A stretch of DNA of 64,000 bases from JAAYZH01 sp964479695 (GTDB taxonomy: Bacteria; Bacillota; Clostridia; Saccharofermentanales; Fastidiosipilaceae): assembly GCA_964479695.1 (NCBI GenBank), contig CAYZSO010000007.1:1-64000 (forward strand), given 5' to 3'. Positions 1-9,500 of the stretch are shown here, in pieces; the first letter of the stretch is position 1, and every line of letters starts with the position of its first letter. The notes beneath the pieces were generated by a model. That model saw only the letters and a list, made by a program, of their open reading frames with translations. It did not search any database and was not told the DNA's origin. A program made the position numbers and the translations under genes.

Positions 1-26
1 GCACCAAAGACGGCACGTTCAATCAT
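1..26 (-). CDS. 5' end of a gene downstream of rlmN (partial, 8 codons)
   Basis: An ATG at 26 overlaps the rlmN stop codon in the arrangement ATGA, and the frame stays open to the window edge, reading M-I-E-R-A-V-F-G. The overlap suggests translational coupling with rlmN. In many Firmicutes the gene after rsmB-rlmN is a PP2C-type protein phosphatase (Stp/PrpC), and the residues seen would fit that, but eight codons cannot identify it. The identity is inference from gene order only. Confidence 0.4.
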
Positions 27-1051
27 GACAAAACATTTCTCCTCAATTGGCCGCAAGCAGCCATAATATCCGACCCCAATTCACGGCGAACCGTTACCGG
101 GATCCCTTCAGCGGCCAGAACAGCGGCAAAGGCTTCCACCGCCTGCGGCTCCGAGCGTTTCAAGTCCGTACCCGGTACCTCATTTGCCGGGATCAAATTC
201 ACGTGGCAGAGCGTTCCCTTAAGCAAAGAGGCCAGTTGTTTCGCGTGTTCCTCTTGATCATTGAGGTCACGAAACAATGCATATTCATAAGTAATCCGGC
301 GGCCTGTGATCTGCTCATACTCCCTGCAAGCATCCAAGAGTGAGGCCAGAGGATATTTCCTGGCAATCGGCATCAGTTGCTGGCGAAGTTCGTCGTTCGG
401 CGCATGGAGCGAAACAGCGAGAGTCACAGGCATGCTTTCTTCCGCAAATTTTAGCATTTGAGGTATAAGTCCGCAAGTTGATATGGTCATGCGACGCATG
501 CTGATATTGAATCCCGTTGGGTCATTGCAGGTCTTCAAGAAACGCACGACATTCTCATAATTCTGCAGCGGCTCACCGATACCCATGATCACCACGTGAT
601 CTATTCTAGTGCCTTGGTCTTTGGCAATCAAGGCAACTTGGGCGATCAGTTCACCTGTCGTGAGGTTTCGGCCAAAGCCGCACTGAGACGAAGCGCAAAA
701 GGCACAGCCCATTTGGCAGCCCGCTTGAGATGAAACACAGACCGAAGTTCCGCTGCGATAACGCATAAACACGCTCTCGATCACATTGCCGTCGGTAAGT
801 TCCCAAACATATTTTACGGTGTCATCTTCTTTTGAAGTAAACTTTTCTTGCAGAACCAAGCCGTCGAAACGAAAGGCTTCGCTGAGCTTGTCCCTGGTTT
901 TCTTCGATAGATCCGTCATTTCCTCAGGCGAAGTTACCCCTCGCATCAGCCATTGACGGATCTGACGCAATCGGTAAGGTGCCTCACCTTCTTCTTCCAA
1001 CCAAGCGGATAGTTCCGCAGGTTGTAAGTCATAAATGTTCAATTTGTCCAT
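23..1051 (-). CDS. rlmN: 23S rRNA (adenine-2503-C2)/tRNA A37 methyltransferase RlmN
   Basis: Cytoplasmic radical-SAM enzyme that methylates C2 of A2503 in 23S rRNA and A37 in some tRNAs. At 342 residues it has the normal family length. The [4Fe-4S] motif CxxxCxxC is at C112, C116 and C119 (GCQMGCAFC), followed by the GIGEP-type SAM-binding segment and the SLHAPND motif. C333, in SDIMAACGQL near the C terminus, matches the cysteine that forms the transient methyl-protein/RNA adduct. It lies 6 bases after rsmB, with a GGAG ribosome-binding site, in the usual fmt-rsmB-rlmN order. Identification is secure. Confidence 0.97.
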   Translation of the reverse strand: MDKLNIYDLQPAELSAWLEEEGEAPYRLRQIRQWLMRGVTSPEEMTDLSKKTRDKLSEAFRFDGLVLQEKFTSKEDDTVKYVWELTDGNVIESVFMRYRSGTSVCVSSQAGCQMGCAFCASSQCGFGRNLTTGELIAQVALIAKDQGTRIDHVVIMGIGEPLQNYENVVRFLKTCNDPTGFNISMRRMTISTCGLIPQMLKFAEESMPVTLAVSLHAPNDELRQQLMPIARKYPLASLLDACREYEQITGRRITYEYALFRDLNDQEEHAKQLASLLKGTLCHVNLIPANEVPGTDLKRSEPQAVEAFAAVLAAEGIPVTVRRELGSDIMAACGQLRRNVLS

Positions 1052-1057
1052 TTGCTA

Positions 1058-2461
1058 TCACTCCTTTTTCAGTAAAGCAAGAAAAAATCCTTCACTCCTC
1101 ACCCGCTGTGGCCACAAGGTAATCATGCCTTGATCTAAGCCGGTGTGTAAGGTCTCATCAAGATCGGTTAAATTCCGCACAAGGGTTTCAGGGAGGCGCG
1201 GGGTCAGAGGAACCCGTTGAAATTCCTTGTGGCTGGCTAGGAATTCGTCAACTACCTCTTGGTTCTCTTCAGGATTCAACGTACAAGTTGAGTACACGAG
1301 GAAACCGCCGGCCCGTAGAAGGGAGGCACCCTTCGCCAGAATTTTCCTCTGGACCGGAATCAGCTCACGCCGAATCGCCTCCGGGTTCCACTTGAATTTC
1401 AATTCCGGTTTCGAGCCGATCAGCCCCAGACCGGAACAGGGCACATCCAGGAGAATCTTGTCAGGTGTCTCGGCAAAAGGCCAATCCAGTGGATCGGATG
1501 CGTCGGCAGTCGCTGTCCTGATGTTCTGAAGGCCCAGGCGCTTCACGGTTTTCTCCACCAAGCCAATTCGTTTCGCACTGACGTCAGAGGCCAGAACCAG
1601 ACCGCTTTGGTTCAGCAAATCAGCCAGCTGCACACTCTTGCCGCCGGGTGCAGCACAGAGATCTGCAACAATATCGCCTTCTTCCGGAGCCAGCGCCAGA
1701 GCCGGAAGCATGGCTCCTTCGCCTTGAGCAAGAATCGCTTGTGTCTCCCACGTCCGGAGAGACATGAGCGATTTGCCGCGGGTCTTCAATCGCAAGGCCT
1801 GAGGCTGATAGGAAGCCGGCAGGACTTCCACATCATCATCAACTAGGTGTTTCGCAACCGTTGCTACGTCACCTTTGCGAATGCGACAAGATACCCCTGA
1901 GGTTTCACGAAAGGCTTGCCCTAAGGCCAATACCTCCTCTTTAGAACCCAGCCATTCAATAAAATCCCGAGCCAGCTCAGCCGGAAATCCGCTCTTCGCA
2001 GCAAGAGATTTCGGTACATAGTCTGCTTCTTCGCGGATGGCTCTTCGTAAAACCGCATTCACCAGACCTTTCGCCGAGGTGAAGCCGAAACGGCTACATA
2101 GAATAACCGCCGAATTCACAGCGGCAGAGTCCGGGGTGGCTGAATAGAAAATTTGCCACAAGCCCTGGCGAAGGATGCTTCGCACAGGGGGATCCAGTTT
2201 CGCCAGCGGCGTGGAGGAGTAGCGATCAATTAACTCGTCAAGTGCGGGGGTTTCCGTCAGTGTTCCGTAGAAAAGCGCGGTAGCAAAGCGCTTCTCTTCC
2301 GCGGGCAGGGGAAATTTCTGTAAGAGAATATCTAGGCCAAGATTCGAATACGCCTGATCTTCGTAGACTTGAAGAAGAGCCACAAGGGCTAATTCACGGG
2401 CATTGCCGGGCTCGATTTTACGTCTGGATTTCCGTTTAGGACCGGGCTCAGTTTCCGTCAT
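1058..2461 (-). CDS. rsmB: 16S rRNA m5C967 methyltransferase RsmB (Sun)
   Basis: SAM-dependent methyltransferase for C967 of 16S rRNA. The first ~150 residues form the NusB-like RNA-binding domain (RELALVALLQVYEDQAYSN...). The catalytic domain shows the SAM loop CAAPGGKS near residue 272, the PCS motif (DVPCSGLG) near 339 and the nucleophile-bearing STCT motif near 394. Its ATG overlaps the fmt stop codon by 4 bases, so translation is probably coupled. The length of 467 aa is typical. Confidence 0.96.
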   Translation of the reverse strand: MTETEPGPKRKSRRKIEPGNARELALVALLQVYEDQAYSNLGLDILLQKFPLPAEEKRFATALFYGTLTETPALDELIDRYSSTPLAKLDPPVRSILRQGLWQIFYSATPDSAAVNSAVILCSRFGFTSAKGLVNAVLRRAIREEADYVPKSLAAKSGFPAELARDFIEWLGSKEEVLALGQAFRETSGVSCRIRKGDVATVAKHLVDDDVEVLPASYQPQALRLKTRGKSLMSLRTWETQAILAQGEGAMLPALALAPEEGDIVADLCAAPGGKSVQLADLLNQSGLVLASDVSAKRIGLVEKTVKRLGLQNIRTATADASDPLDWPFAETPDKILLDVPCSGLGLIGSKPELKFKWNPEAIRRELIPVQRKILAKGASLLRAGGFLVYSTCTLNPEENQEVVDEFLASHKEFQRVPLTPRLPETLVRNLTDLDETLHTGLDQGMITLWPQRVRSEGFFLALLKKE

Positions 2462-3432
2462 AACGTGCCATCCTCAAAGACTTGTCCCACACGGAAATTG
2501 TGCGCGCACTCCCGGGTTGCCATCGCCCTCGAGCCGGAGAATTGGAGTTCGGTCAGACAGAGTACACCCTCGCCGCAGCGGATCCAGAGTTTCTTATCCG
2601 CGGTGGAGAGTAAGGTGCCTGCTTCGACATTAGGCATAGGGAGATCGGGGAGAAAATCAGGGAGTTTGGGCAGAGCCTTACCCTGTAATAATTTGACTTT
2701 GCGTCCCTCAAAGGTAGCCGACGCAGAGGGCCAAGGATAGAGACCTCGAATCTGTCCCTCGATACGGGAAGCTTCATTAGACCAGTGGACTAATCCATCT
2801 TCTTTTGACAATAAATGAACATAGGAAGCCTTCGCTTCATCTTGGGCAACAGGCTTCAGGCCCGAGGCAATATCAAGTAAGGTTTGGGGAAGAATCGATG
2901 CCCCGAGTTTTGCCAATGAGGCCATGAGCTCATCAGAGCGCATGCCATCCGGAATCGGAAAAAGCGCTTGCCGGTAAACCGGCCCTGCATCCATTGCCTC
3001 TGTCATCAGAGGAATGGAAACACCGGTGACCTGATCTCCGTTGAGGAGGGCCGCTTGGACAGGACTTGCGCCGCGATAGGCGGGGAGTAATGACCCATGG
3101 ACATTAACCGGAACCCTAGTAGGCAAGGCCAGGACCTCATTTGTGAGTATTCTGCCATAGGCAGCCGTGACTATAAAATCAGGTTTGGCCTCGGCAATAG
3201 CGTCAAGAAAAGCGCGGTTTCTCACCTTCGTAGGCTGAATACAGGGAATATCTAATTCCTGGGAGGCTGCGTGTACCGGAGTCGGCATGATGATCCTCTT
3301 CCGCCCCAGCGGTTTATCCGGTTGAGATACGGTTAATACAGGCTTCAAACCATGAGCGGCTAGAGCGAGCAGAGAGGGTACAGCGAACTCCGGAGTACCC
3401 ATAAAAACGATCCGAAAGAAGGGATTTGCCAT
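2458..3432 (-). CDS. fmt: Methionyl-tRNA formyltransferase
   Basis: Transfers the formyl group of 10-formyl-THF to initiator Met-tRNA. The N-terminal Rossmann domain opens with the family signature FMGTPEFAVPSL. The catalytic region at ~108-120 reads VNVHGSLLPAYRGASPVQ, with the conserved N, H and following elements. The C-terminal tRNA-binding OB-like domain occupies roughly residues 205-315. It follows def by 4 bases and overlaps rsmB by 4, making a def-fmt-rsmB-rlmN operon for formylation, deformylation and rRNA modification. Normal length (324 aa). Confidence 0.97.
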   Translation of the reverse strand: MANPFFRIVFMGTPEFAVPSLLALAAHGLKPVLTVSQPDKPLGRKRIIMPTPVHAASQELDIPCIQPTKVRNRAFLDAIAEAKPDFIVTAAYGRILTNEVLALPTRVPVNVHGSLLPAYRGASPVQAALLNGDQVTGVSIPLMTEAMDAGPVYRQALFPIPDGMRSDELMASLAKLGASILPQTLLDIASGLKPVAQDEAKASYVHLLSKEDGLVHWSNEASRIEGQIRGLYPWPSASATFEGRKVKLLQGKALPKLPDFLPDLPMPNVEAGTLLSTADKKLWIRCGEGVLCLTELQFSGSRAMATRECAHNFRVGQVFEDGTL

Positions 3433-3436
3433 GAAA

Positions 3437-3901
3437 TTATTCTCTTACCAAGTCCCCGATGACCTTGTCCGTAAAGAGAACTCCGTCCAGGTGGTCATTC
3501 TCATGGCTGATGCAAACAGCCAGAAGATCATCCGCTTCAAGCGTAAAGGGGTCGCCATTTCGGTCGAGTGCTCTGACCTTGATCGTAGCAGGACGCTCAA
3601 CCTCTCCCCAATACCCGGGCACGCTAAGGCAGCCTTCCTGGCCAACCTGTGTGCCATCACGATCGAAGATCTCGGGATTAATAAAGACCAAAGGGCCGGT
3701 CTCATCATGCATATCAACAATAAACAGACGCTTCAAAACACCGACCTGGGGGGCCGCGAGGCCGATGCCGTTGCCGGTTTCATGAAGGGTTTCGATCATG
3801 TCGTCAATCAGTTCCGTGAGTCTGTCGTCAAAATTTTTCACCTCACGGGACTTCTTGCGGAGCAGGGGATCCTTGTCTGTTACTATATTTCTGATTGCCA
3901 T
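3437..3901 (-). CDS. def: Peptide deformylase
   Basis: Metalloenzyme that removes the N-formyl group from nascent proteins. The three family motifs are present: GIGLAAPQVG (~44-53), EGCLSVPG (~85-92, metal-binding Cys) and HENDH (~129-133, catalytic HExxH). The third motif has N where I or F is usual before DH, which does not touch a ligand. I chose the ATG at 3901 because a GGAG lies 5 bases upstream of it. A longer frame to 3922 would start inside the promoter -10 box. First gene of the def-fmt-rsmB-rlmN unit; 154 aa. Confidence 0.95.
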   Translation of the reverse strand: MAIRNIVTDKDPLLRKKSREVKNFDDRLTELIDDMIETLHETGNGIGLAAPQVGVLKRLFIVDMHDETGPLVFINPEIFDRDGTQVGQEGCLSVPGYWGEVERPATIKVRALDRNGDPFTLEADDLLAVCISHENDHLDGVLFTDKVIGDLVRE

Positions 3902-3921
3902 ATTCACTCCTTTTGGGCGCA

Positions 3922-3930
3922 ATTATAGCA
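3922..3930 (-). promoter_or_regulatory. Extended -10 promoter for def operon
   Basis: On the minus strand the sequence reads TGC-TATAAT, an extended -10 element with a perfect TATAAT hexamer (3922-3927). No good -35 hexamer lies 16-18 bases upstream, as is common with extended -10 promoters. The predicted transcript starts near 3915, leaving a very short 5' UTR with the GGAG of def. This supports def as a transcription start separate from priA. Confidence 0.65.
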
Positions 3931-4027
3931 CAAAACCTTGACATTTCCTGACCACTAAAATCACAGGAAATCAACACTTCTGCCCAGACTTATGAACTTT
4001 TTGTAAGCACCTATTCAATTTGTGAAT

Positions 4028-6514
4028 TTACGCGGGATCCAGCGTGAAACTTACACGAACACCCTTCGGTACTTTCGCAAGACCCACCTGCTGCCATAAG
4101 GTGGAGAGTCTCTTCGTTCCCCCTTCCGGAGACGTCCTAAGCAGCATTTGCCAACGCCAACGCCCTTGCAGACGTTGCAGTTGTGATCGGCCGGGCCTAA
4201 GCACCTCGACCTTCTGCCACTCGGGTCTTTTCGTAAGGTTTTGCAGCGCCTCATAAAATAAGGCAGCTGTGCGTTCGCAGTCTTGCTCAATTTCGCTATT
4301 GATCCCGATCGTAGCCAGGACACTGAACGGCGGATACTTGAGTGCTTGCCTGAAAGGGAGTTCCTCCTGGACAAAAGCCGGATAATCTTGTTTCGCAGCA
4401 GTCACTACAGCATAGTGATCCACATTAAATCCCTGGATAAACACCTTGCCGGGGAGGTCTCTTCGCCCCGCTCGCCCGGCTGTTTGCGTCATCAGTTGGA
4501 ACGCATTTTCCGCCGCGCGAAAATCATTTCGACCCAGCATCTGATCCGCCTGCAAGACCGCGGCTACCGTGAGCCTCGGGAAATCATGACCCTTCGCAAT
4601 CATCTGCGTACCGATTAAGATGGCGGCTTTGGCCTCCTGAAACTGCTGCAGAAGCTTTGCGTGAGCCCCCTGCCCCCTGGTCTCATCCTGATCCATGCGA
4701 ATAATGGTCACCTCCGGAAACCGCTCACGGCAGAGCGTTTCGAGCTTCTGCGTTCCGGCACCTGCAAGAATGATGTCCTCCTCACCGCAAGACGGGCAGA
4801 TCGTCGGAACCTTCGTGGTATAGCCACAATAATGGCAGACCAATTGTTTCCGATCACTGTGATACGTGAGACCTACCGCGCAATTGGGGCACTCGACATT
4901 CTCGCCGCAAGCCCGGCACAAGCAAGTGGAAGCGTAGCCTCTTCGGTTCAGAAACAGAAGGACCTGCTCCTCTCGTCCCAGAGCTTGCCTCATCGCTTCA
5001 ATCAACTCTTGACTCAAAAGTCCGTCTGTATCAGAATTCCAACTTCGCCTCAAGTCCACAATTTCAGTCTGAGGGATCGTTGCGGAACCCGGCCTCTCGG
5101 GCAAGTTCAGCTGGATCGCCTTACCCTCTTGCGCCCTGACCCAGGTTTCAAGTGAAGGTGTGGCTGACCCCAAGACTAAGACGGCTCCTTCGTTTCGACT
5201 CCGCAATCTGGCGATCGTTGAAGCCTGATAGCGCGGGCTCATTTCCGATTGATAAGAAGATTCTTGCTCCTCATCAATGACAATCAGCCCCAAGTTCGTG
5301 AGCGGTGTGAAAACAGCGGATCTCGCACCAATGACAATGGCTGCTTGGCCCAAGCGGATTTTCTCCCAACAATCGAAGCGTTCGCGCGGTGTCAAACGGC
5401 TGTGCATGACAACCGTTTCACCGGGAAAGGCCCGCTCGAAGCGCGAGGTCATCTGCGGCGTGAGAGAAATTTCGGGTACGAGGACCAGCGCCGTTTTACC
5501 CAGTTCCAGAGCTCGGCTCACCGCCTTGAGATACACTTCCGTTTTGCCGCTGCCGGTAATGCCGAAGAGTAAGAATTCCTCGGGAACTTCGCCTGGTTGC
5601 CACGGTTGCTCAAGCGCTTCTTTGATTTTGGCCAAAGCCGCCTGCTGCTCCTTCGTTAGGTCAAGTTCAGTCAGCGGAGGTTCCTCTTCAGTCGAGAATA
5701 CTGCCTCCGCTTCTTTTGCCTCCGTGGTAGCGGCCGGTCTCTTCCGCTCAAAGGTCACGAGATTTTTCTTCTGCAGTGTTTTCAGCGTGCCGCGTTTCAC
5801 TTCACAGGCTTGACAAAGATCCGCCGTCGGCGTCTCCCCTTCCGCCAGGAGAAAGCGGACCACTTCCTCTTGCTGAATTGAACCCAACGCCTGGTCCTCG
5901 AGGAGTTGCGTCGATTCTTCTTCGTCAGTCAATTTCGTATATTCAACCGTCTTCGGCTGAATCTTCTGTTTTAAATCATGTTGTCTGACGAGATACCCCA
6001 AGTCTTCCCAAGACCTGATCTCGCCGCGGCTGTAACCTGCTCTCAGTAAATCGGCAAGGGGAACCAGGCCGGATTTCGCACCGGTTCCTTTTGCACGAGT
6101 TCCTTTTGCACCGGTCCAATGCACTTTAAATTCCTCGGGCAAATGGAGCTCACCGGAATCGGTTAGTTCAAGCTCTTCCGCCAGTTGGAGCTTCACACCA
6201 CCGGGGAGCATGACAGAAATGGCTTGACCGTAGGTGCAGCCATAACGTTGTTTCATCTGGGAGACAAGTTTTAACTGACTCGGCAGGAGGAGCGGATAAG
6301 GATCCAAGCAGGCAGCCAATTCTTTGACCTTTTCTGAAGGCTCATCAGCATAAGCAAAAATATAGCCCTCTTCCAAACGGTCGCCGCGGCCGAAGGGAAA
6401 AAGCACGCGTCTTCCCGGAACCGCATCCGCTTCCAGAGGTTCCGGTACTTGATACGTGTACACACGATCAAAAGAAGGCAGCGCTTGGCGCAAGATGACT
6501 TTCACCCAAACCAT
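4028..6514 (-). CDS. priA: Primosomal protein N' (PriA helicase)
   Basis: 3'-5' DNA helicase that reloads the replisome at stalled forks. Order of parts: N-terminal 3'-DNA-binding domain, winged helix, Walker A GSGKT near residue 320, Walker B box DEEQ near 412, paired zinc-binding cysteines at ~528-575 (CRACG, CPNC, CHYCG, CPSCG) and helicase C lobe with motif VI QTAGRAGRR. Two oddities are visible. The helicase box is DEEQ, whereas PriA normally has DEEH. Residues ~131-146 are a duplicated AKGT element encoded by a 15-base tandem repeat. At 828 aa it is slightly longer than E. coli PriA. Confidence 0.96.
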   Translation of the reverse strand: MVWVKVILRQALPSFDRVYTYQVPEPLEADAVPGRRVLFPFGRGDRLEEGYIFAYADEPSEKVKELAACLDPYPLLLPSQLKLVSQMKQRYGCTYGQAISVMLPGGVKLQLAEELELTDSGELHLPEEFKVHWTGAKGTRAKGTGAKSGLVPLADLLRAGYSRGEIRSWEDLGYLVRQHDLKQKIQPKTVEYTKLTDEEESTQLLEDQALGSIQQEEVVRFLLAEGETPTADLCQACEVKRGTLKTLQKKNLVTFERKRPAATTEAKEAEAVFSTEEEPPLTELDLTKEQQAALAKIKEALEQPWQPGEVPEEFLLFGITGSGKTEVYLKAVSRALELGKTALVLVPEISLTPQMTSRFERAFPGETVVMHSRLTPRERFDCWEKIRLGQAAIVIGARSAVFTPLTNLGLIVIDEEQESSYQSEMSPRYQASTIARLRSRNEGAVLVLGSATPSLETWVRAQEGKAIQLNLPERPGSATIPQTEIVDLRRSWNSDTDGLLSQELIEAMRQALGREEQVLLFLNRRGYASTCLCRACGENVECPNCAVGLTYHSDRKQLVCHYCGYTTKVPTICPSCGEEDIILAGAGTQKLETLCRERFPEVTIIRMDQDETRGQGAHAKLLQQFQEAKAAILIGTQMIAKGHDFPRLTVAAVLQADQMLGRNDFRAAENAFQLMTQTAGRAGRRDLPGKVFIQGFNVDHYAVVTAAKQDYPAFVQEELPFRQALKYPPFSVLATIGINSEIEQDCERTAALFYEALQNLTKRPEWQKVEVLRPGRSQLQRLQGRWRWQMLLRTSPEGGTKRLSTLWQQVGLAKVPKGVRVSFTLDPA
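6081..6110 (-). repeat. In-frame 15-bp tandem duplication inside priA
   Basis: Two 15-base units at 6081-6095 and 6096-6110 differ only at the first few bases, with a partial third unit beside them. Being a multiple of three, the duplication keeps the frame and adds a G/R-A-K-G-T repeat to the linker between the DNA-binding and helicase parts of PriA. It is probably tolerated because the linker is flexible. Confidence 0.8.
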
Positions 6515-6528
6515 GGTAAGCTCCTTTC

Positions 6529-6549
6529 TTACATCATTTTTTACATCAT
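6529..6549 (-). repeat. Tandem duplication of the polC stop region (in-frame double stop)
   Basis: The 9-mer ATGATGTAA (minus strand) occurs at 6541-6549, where it holds the polC stop, and again at 6529-6537. The 12-base period keeps the frame, so a second in-frame TAA preceded by the same two ATG codons follows the first. The second copy abuts the GAAAGGAG ribosome-binding site of priA. Confidence 0.75.
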
Positions 6550-9500
6550 ATCAAATAGCGAAAGCTGCGCTGTTTCCGGAATGTCTCCGAGGATGCCCGC
6601 ATCAACCAGCGATTTTACGGCGGAGGCGCCCAGACCCGAACGACGCTGCAAGTCTTCATGACTTTTGAAGGGTCCATCCTTCCTGGCCTCGACAATTCCC
6701 TGCGCCATGGCGGCGGAAATCGAGGGAACCGTGTTCAGAGCCGGCATGATGCAGGTGTCACTCAGGACATCGAAGCGGCTGGCTCCCGCTGTCTCAATGG
6801 AAATCGGGGCAAACGTGAGCCCCCGTAAGTACATTTCCTCCACTAACTCAATAATGTAATAAATTTTGACTTCACGGTCCGTCAGCTCGTGAAATCTCCG
6901 GTTCAAGTCTTCCCTGTAGGCGGAGATTTTTGCCAAAGGCTGACACATCAAAACATAGTCAAATTCATCAGCGCGGACGCTGAAGTACGCCGCATAATAG
7001 GCGGCGGGCTTGTAGACCTTGAACCAAGCGACGCGCAGTGAAGAGATGACGTAGGCGGCTGCGTGAGCCTTCGGAAACATGTACTTGATCTTCTTACAGG
7101 ATTCAATGTACCATTCAGGAACCTGATTCTCCAGCATCAGCGCTTCTTGCTCGGTTGTGAGGCCCTTCCCTTTGCGGACTTTCTCCATGATATCGAAGGC
7201 CGATTTCGGCGGAAGTCCCCAGTTAATCAGATTGGTCATGATGCCGTCTCGGCAACCGATTACGTCATTGATTGTGGCCGTGCCGCTCCGGATGAGATCC
7301 TGTGCATTGCCGTTCCACACATCCGTTCCGTGGGACAAACCCATTAACTGCACGAGGTCGAAAAATTTGGTCGGCTTCGTCTCTTTGATCATGTCACGCG
7401 CCATGCGGGTACCCATCTCGGGAAGCCCCAGCGTCCCGCAGTCCGCCGGGGTGCTCCCGGGCTTCAGCCCCAAAGGGGCTGTCGAAGTGAAAAGATCCAT
7501 CACCTTCTGATCCGGAATCGGGATATCCTCAATTTTGACCCCCGTGTAATCGCTCATCACCTTCAGCATGGTCGGGTCATCGTGACCTAAGATATCCAGC
7601 TTCAAAATCGTGTCGTGCATGGAATTGAAATCGAAATGGGTCGTATTCATGACGGCGGTTTCTTTGTCCGCCGGATATTGGATCGGGGTGAAGTCGTAGA
7701 TCTCCCGATCCTTCGGAATGACGACAATACCGCCGGGGTGTTGACCCGTGCTGCGTTTCACGCCATTTAAGCCTTGGGCTAGGCGGCTGATCTCGGCTTT
7801 GGTCAGGAAGAGGCCCGTTTCTTCCATGTATTTCAAGACGAGGCCCGCGGCATTTTTCTCCGCGAATCCCGTGATCGTGCCGGCGCGATACGTGTGCTCC
7901 GATCCGAACATGATTTCAATCGTCTGGTGCGCGGTGGATTGATATTCACCGGAGAAATTCAGGTCAATATCCGGCTGTTTATCGCCGTTGAAACCCAAGA
8001 ACGTTTCAAAGGGAATATCTTGTCCGTCACGGATGTATTCTGTCCCGCAGACCGGGCAGGATTTCACCGGCAAATCGAATCCTGAACCATATTGTCCTTC
8101 CGCCACAAACTCAGTTTCGTGGCAGGATGGGCAGACATAATGGGGCGGCAAGGGATTGACTTCTGAGATCCCACAGAAAAAAGCCACAACCGATGAACCG
8201 ACTGAGCCTCGGGATCCTACGATATAGCCGTCGTCATTCGTTTTTTTGACCAACTTATGAGAAATATAGTACATGATTCCGAAGCCATTATCGATAATAG
8301 AGCGGAGTTCTTTTTCAACTCGCAGACGAATATTCTCCGGGATTTGGCCGTCTTTTTCATATTTGCTGCGAACCGTTTCCCAAGTCACTCGGGTCACTTC
8401 CTCGGCGGCCTCGGCAATGACCGGCGGGAAGGTACCCTTAGGAAACGGCCGTAAATCAGGGCTCACTTGTGCCGCGATTTGATTGGGTGTGCCAATCACC
8501 ACTTGCCTTGCCACTTCCGGCGGCAGCCAGCTAAATTCCGCAAGCATTTCATCCGTGCTGCGGAAATAGAGCTCGGTAGGATTTTCTTGGGCTTCGAAAC
8601 CGGAAGCCACTTGCAGAATCTGGCGATAGAGGACATCTTCTTTGTTCAGCACATGGGCATCGCAGGTGGCGGCGACCGGCTTCTTGGTCTGCTCTCCCAG
8701 AGCAAGAACCAGGCGGTTGAGGTTTCGTAAATCTTCTTCCGACTCAATGTAATTGTCGGATTTTTCCAGCATGAAGCCATTATTCTGCGTTGGCTGAATT
8801 TCCAAATAGTCGTAGAAGCGAGCGGCCTTTTGAGCGGCTTTGTCCTCGCTGAGGGCGGCTTTGGCCACCTCATAATCCCCCTTCGCTTCCGTGTAAACTC
8901 GCGTAATGCTGCGAAAAACCTCGCCTGCCTCACACGCGGAGCCCAGAATCAAGCCATTGCGCAGGTACGTCAGGAGACTGCGGGGAATTCTGGGCTTACC
9001 CTTGAAATAGCGAATATGAGACTCGGAAACTAAGCGATAGAGGTTGTAGAGGCCCAGCAAATCCTTAACCAGAACCACCGCGTGATAGGGCTTGTTGCGA
9101 AATTCCTTCACATGGGCAAGGCTATGCTGACCCGCCTTCTGGTTCAGTTCGCGCAAGGGCGAGAAATCTTCCGCAGCCCAAAGTTTCGCGAAAATGAACC
9201 CGCAGGCAATTGCGTCATCAATGGCTCGATGGGCATGCTGCAGTGTGATGTTCAGCGTTTTCGCAACGTCTCCCAACCTGTGGTGCTTGAGATCCGGCAG
9301 AGCGTAGAGCGCAAACTGCAGCGTGTCGATCACCACTGGGTTGAATTTCAATTTCGGTTCAGCATATTCGGTGACTCGGTAGGCTTCATAGCGCAGAAAC
9401 CCCAAGTCAAACATCGCATTATGGGCGACCATGGGGTCTTGGCGCATGAACTCATGGAGTTCGGCCAAAGCCGCCTTCGTCTCCTTTCCTCCCTTGACCA

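Noticed and set aside
3431..3928. Long plus-strand frame opposite def (165 codons)
   Set aside because: Mirrors the def gene exactly, without a ribosome-binding site or family resemblance; def is well supported.
3930..3965. Plus-strand TTGACA as a promoter
   Set aside because: No -10 hexamer at proper spacing (TAAAAT only 12 bases away) and no plus-strand gene downstream.
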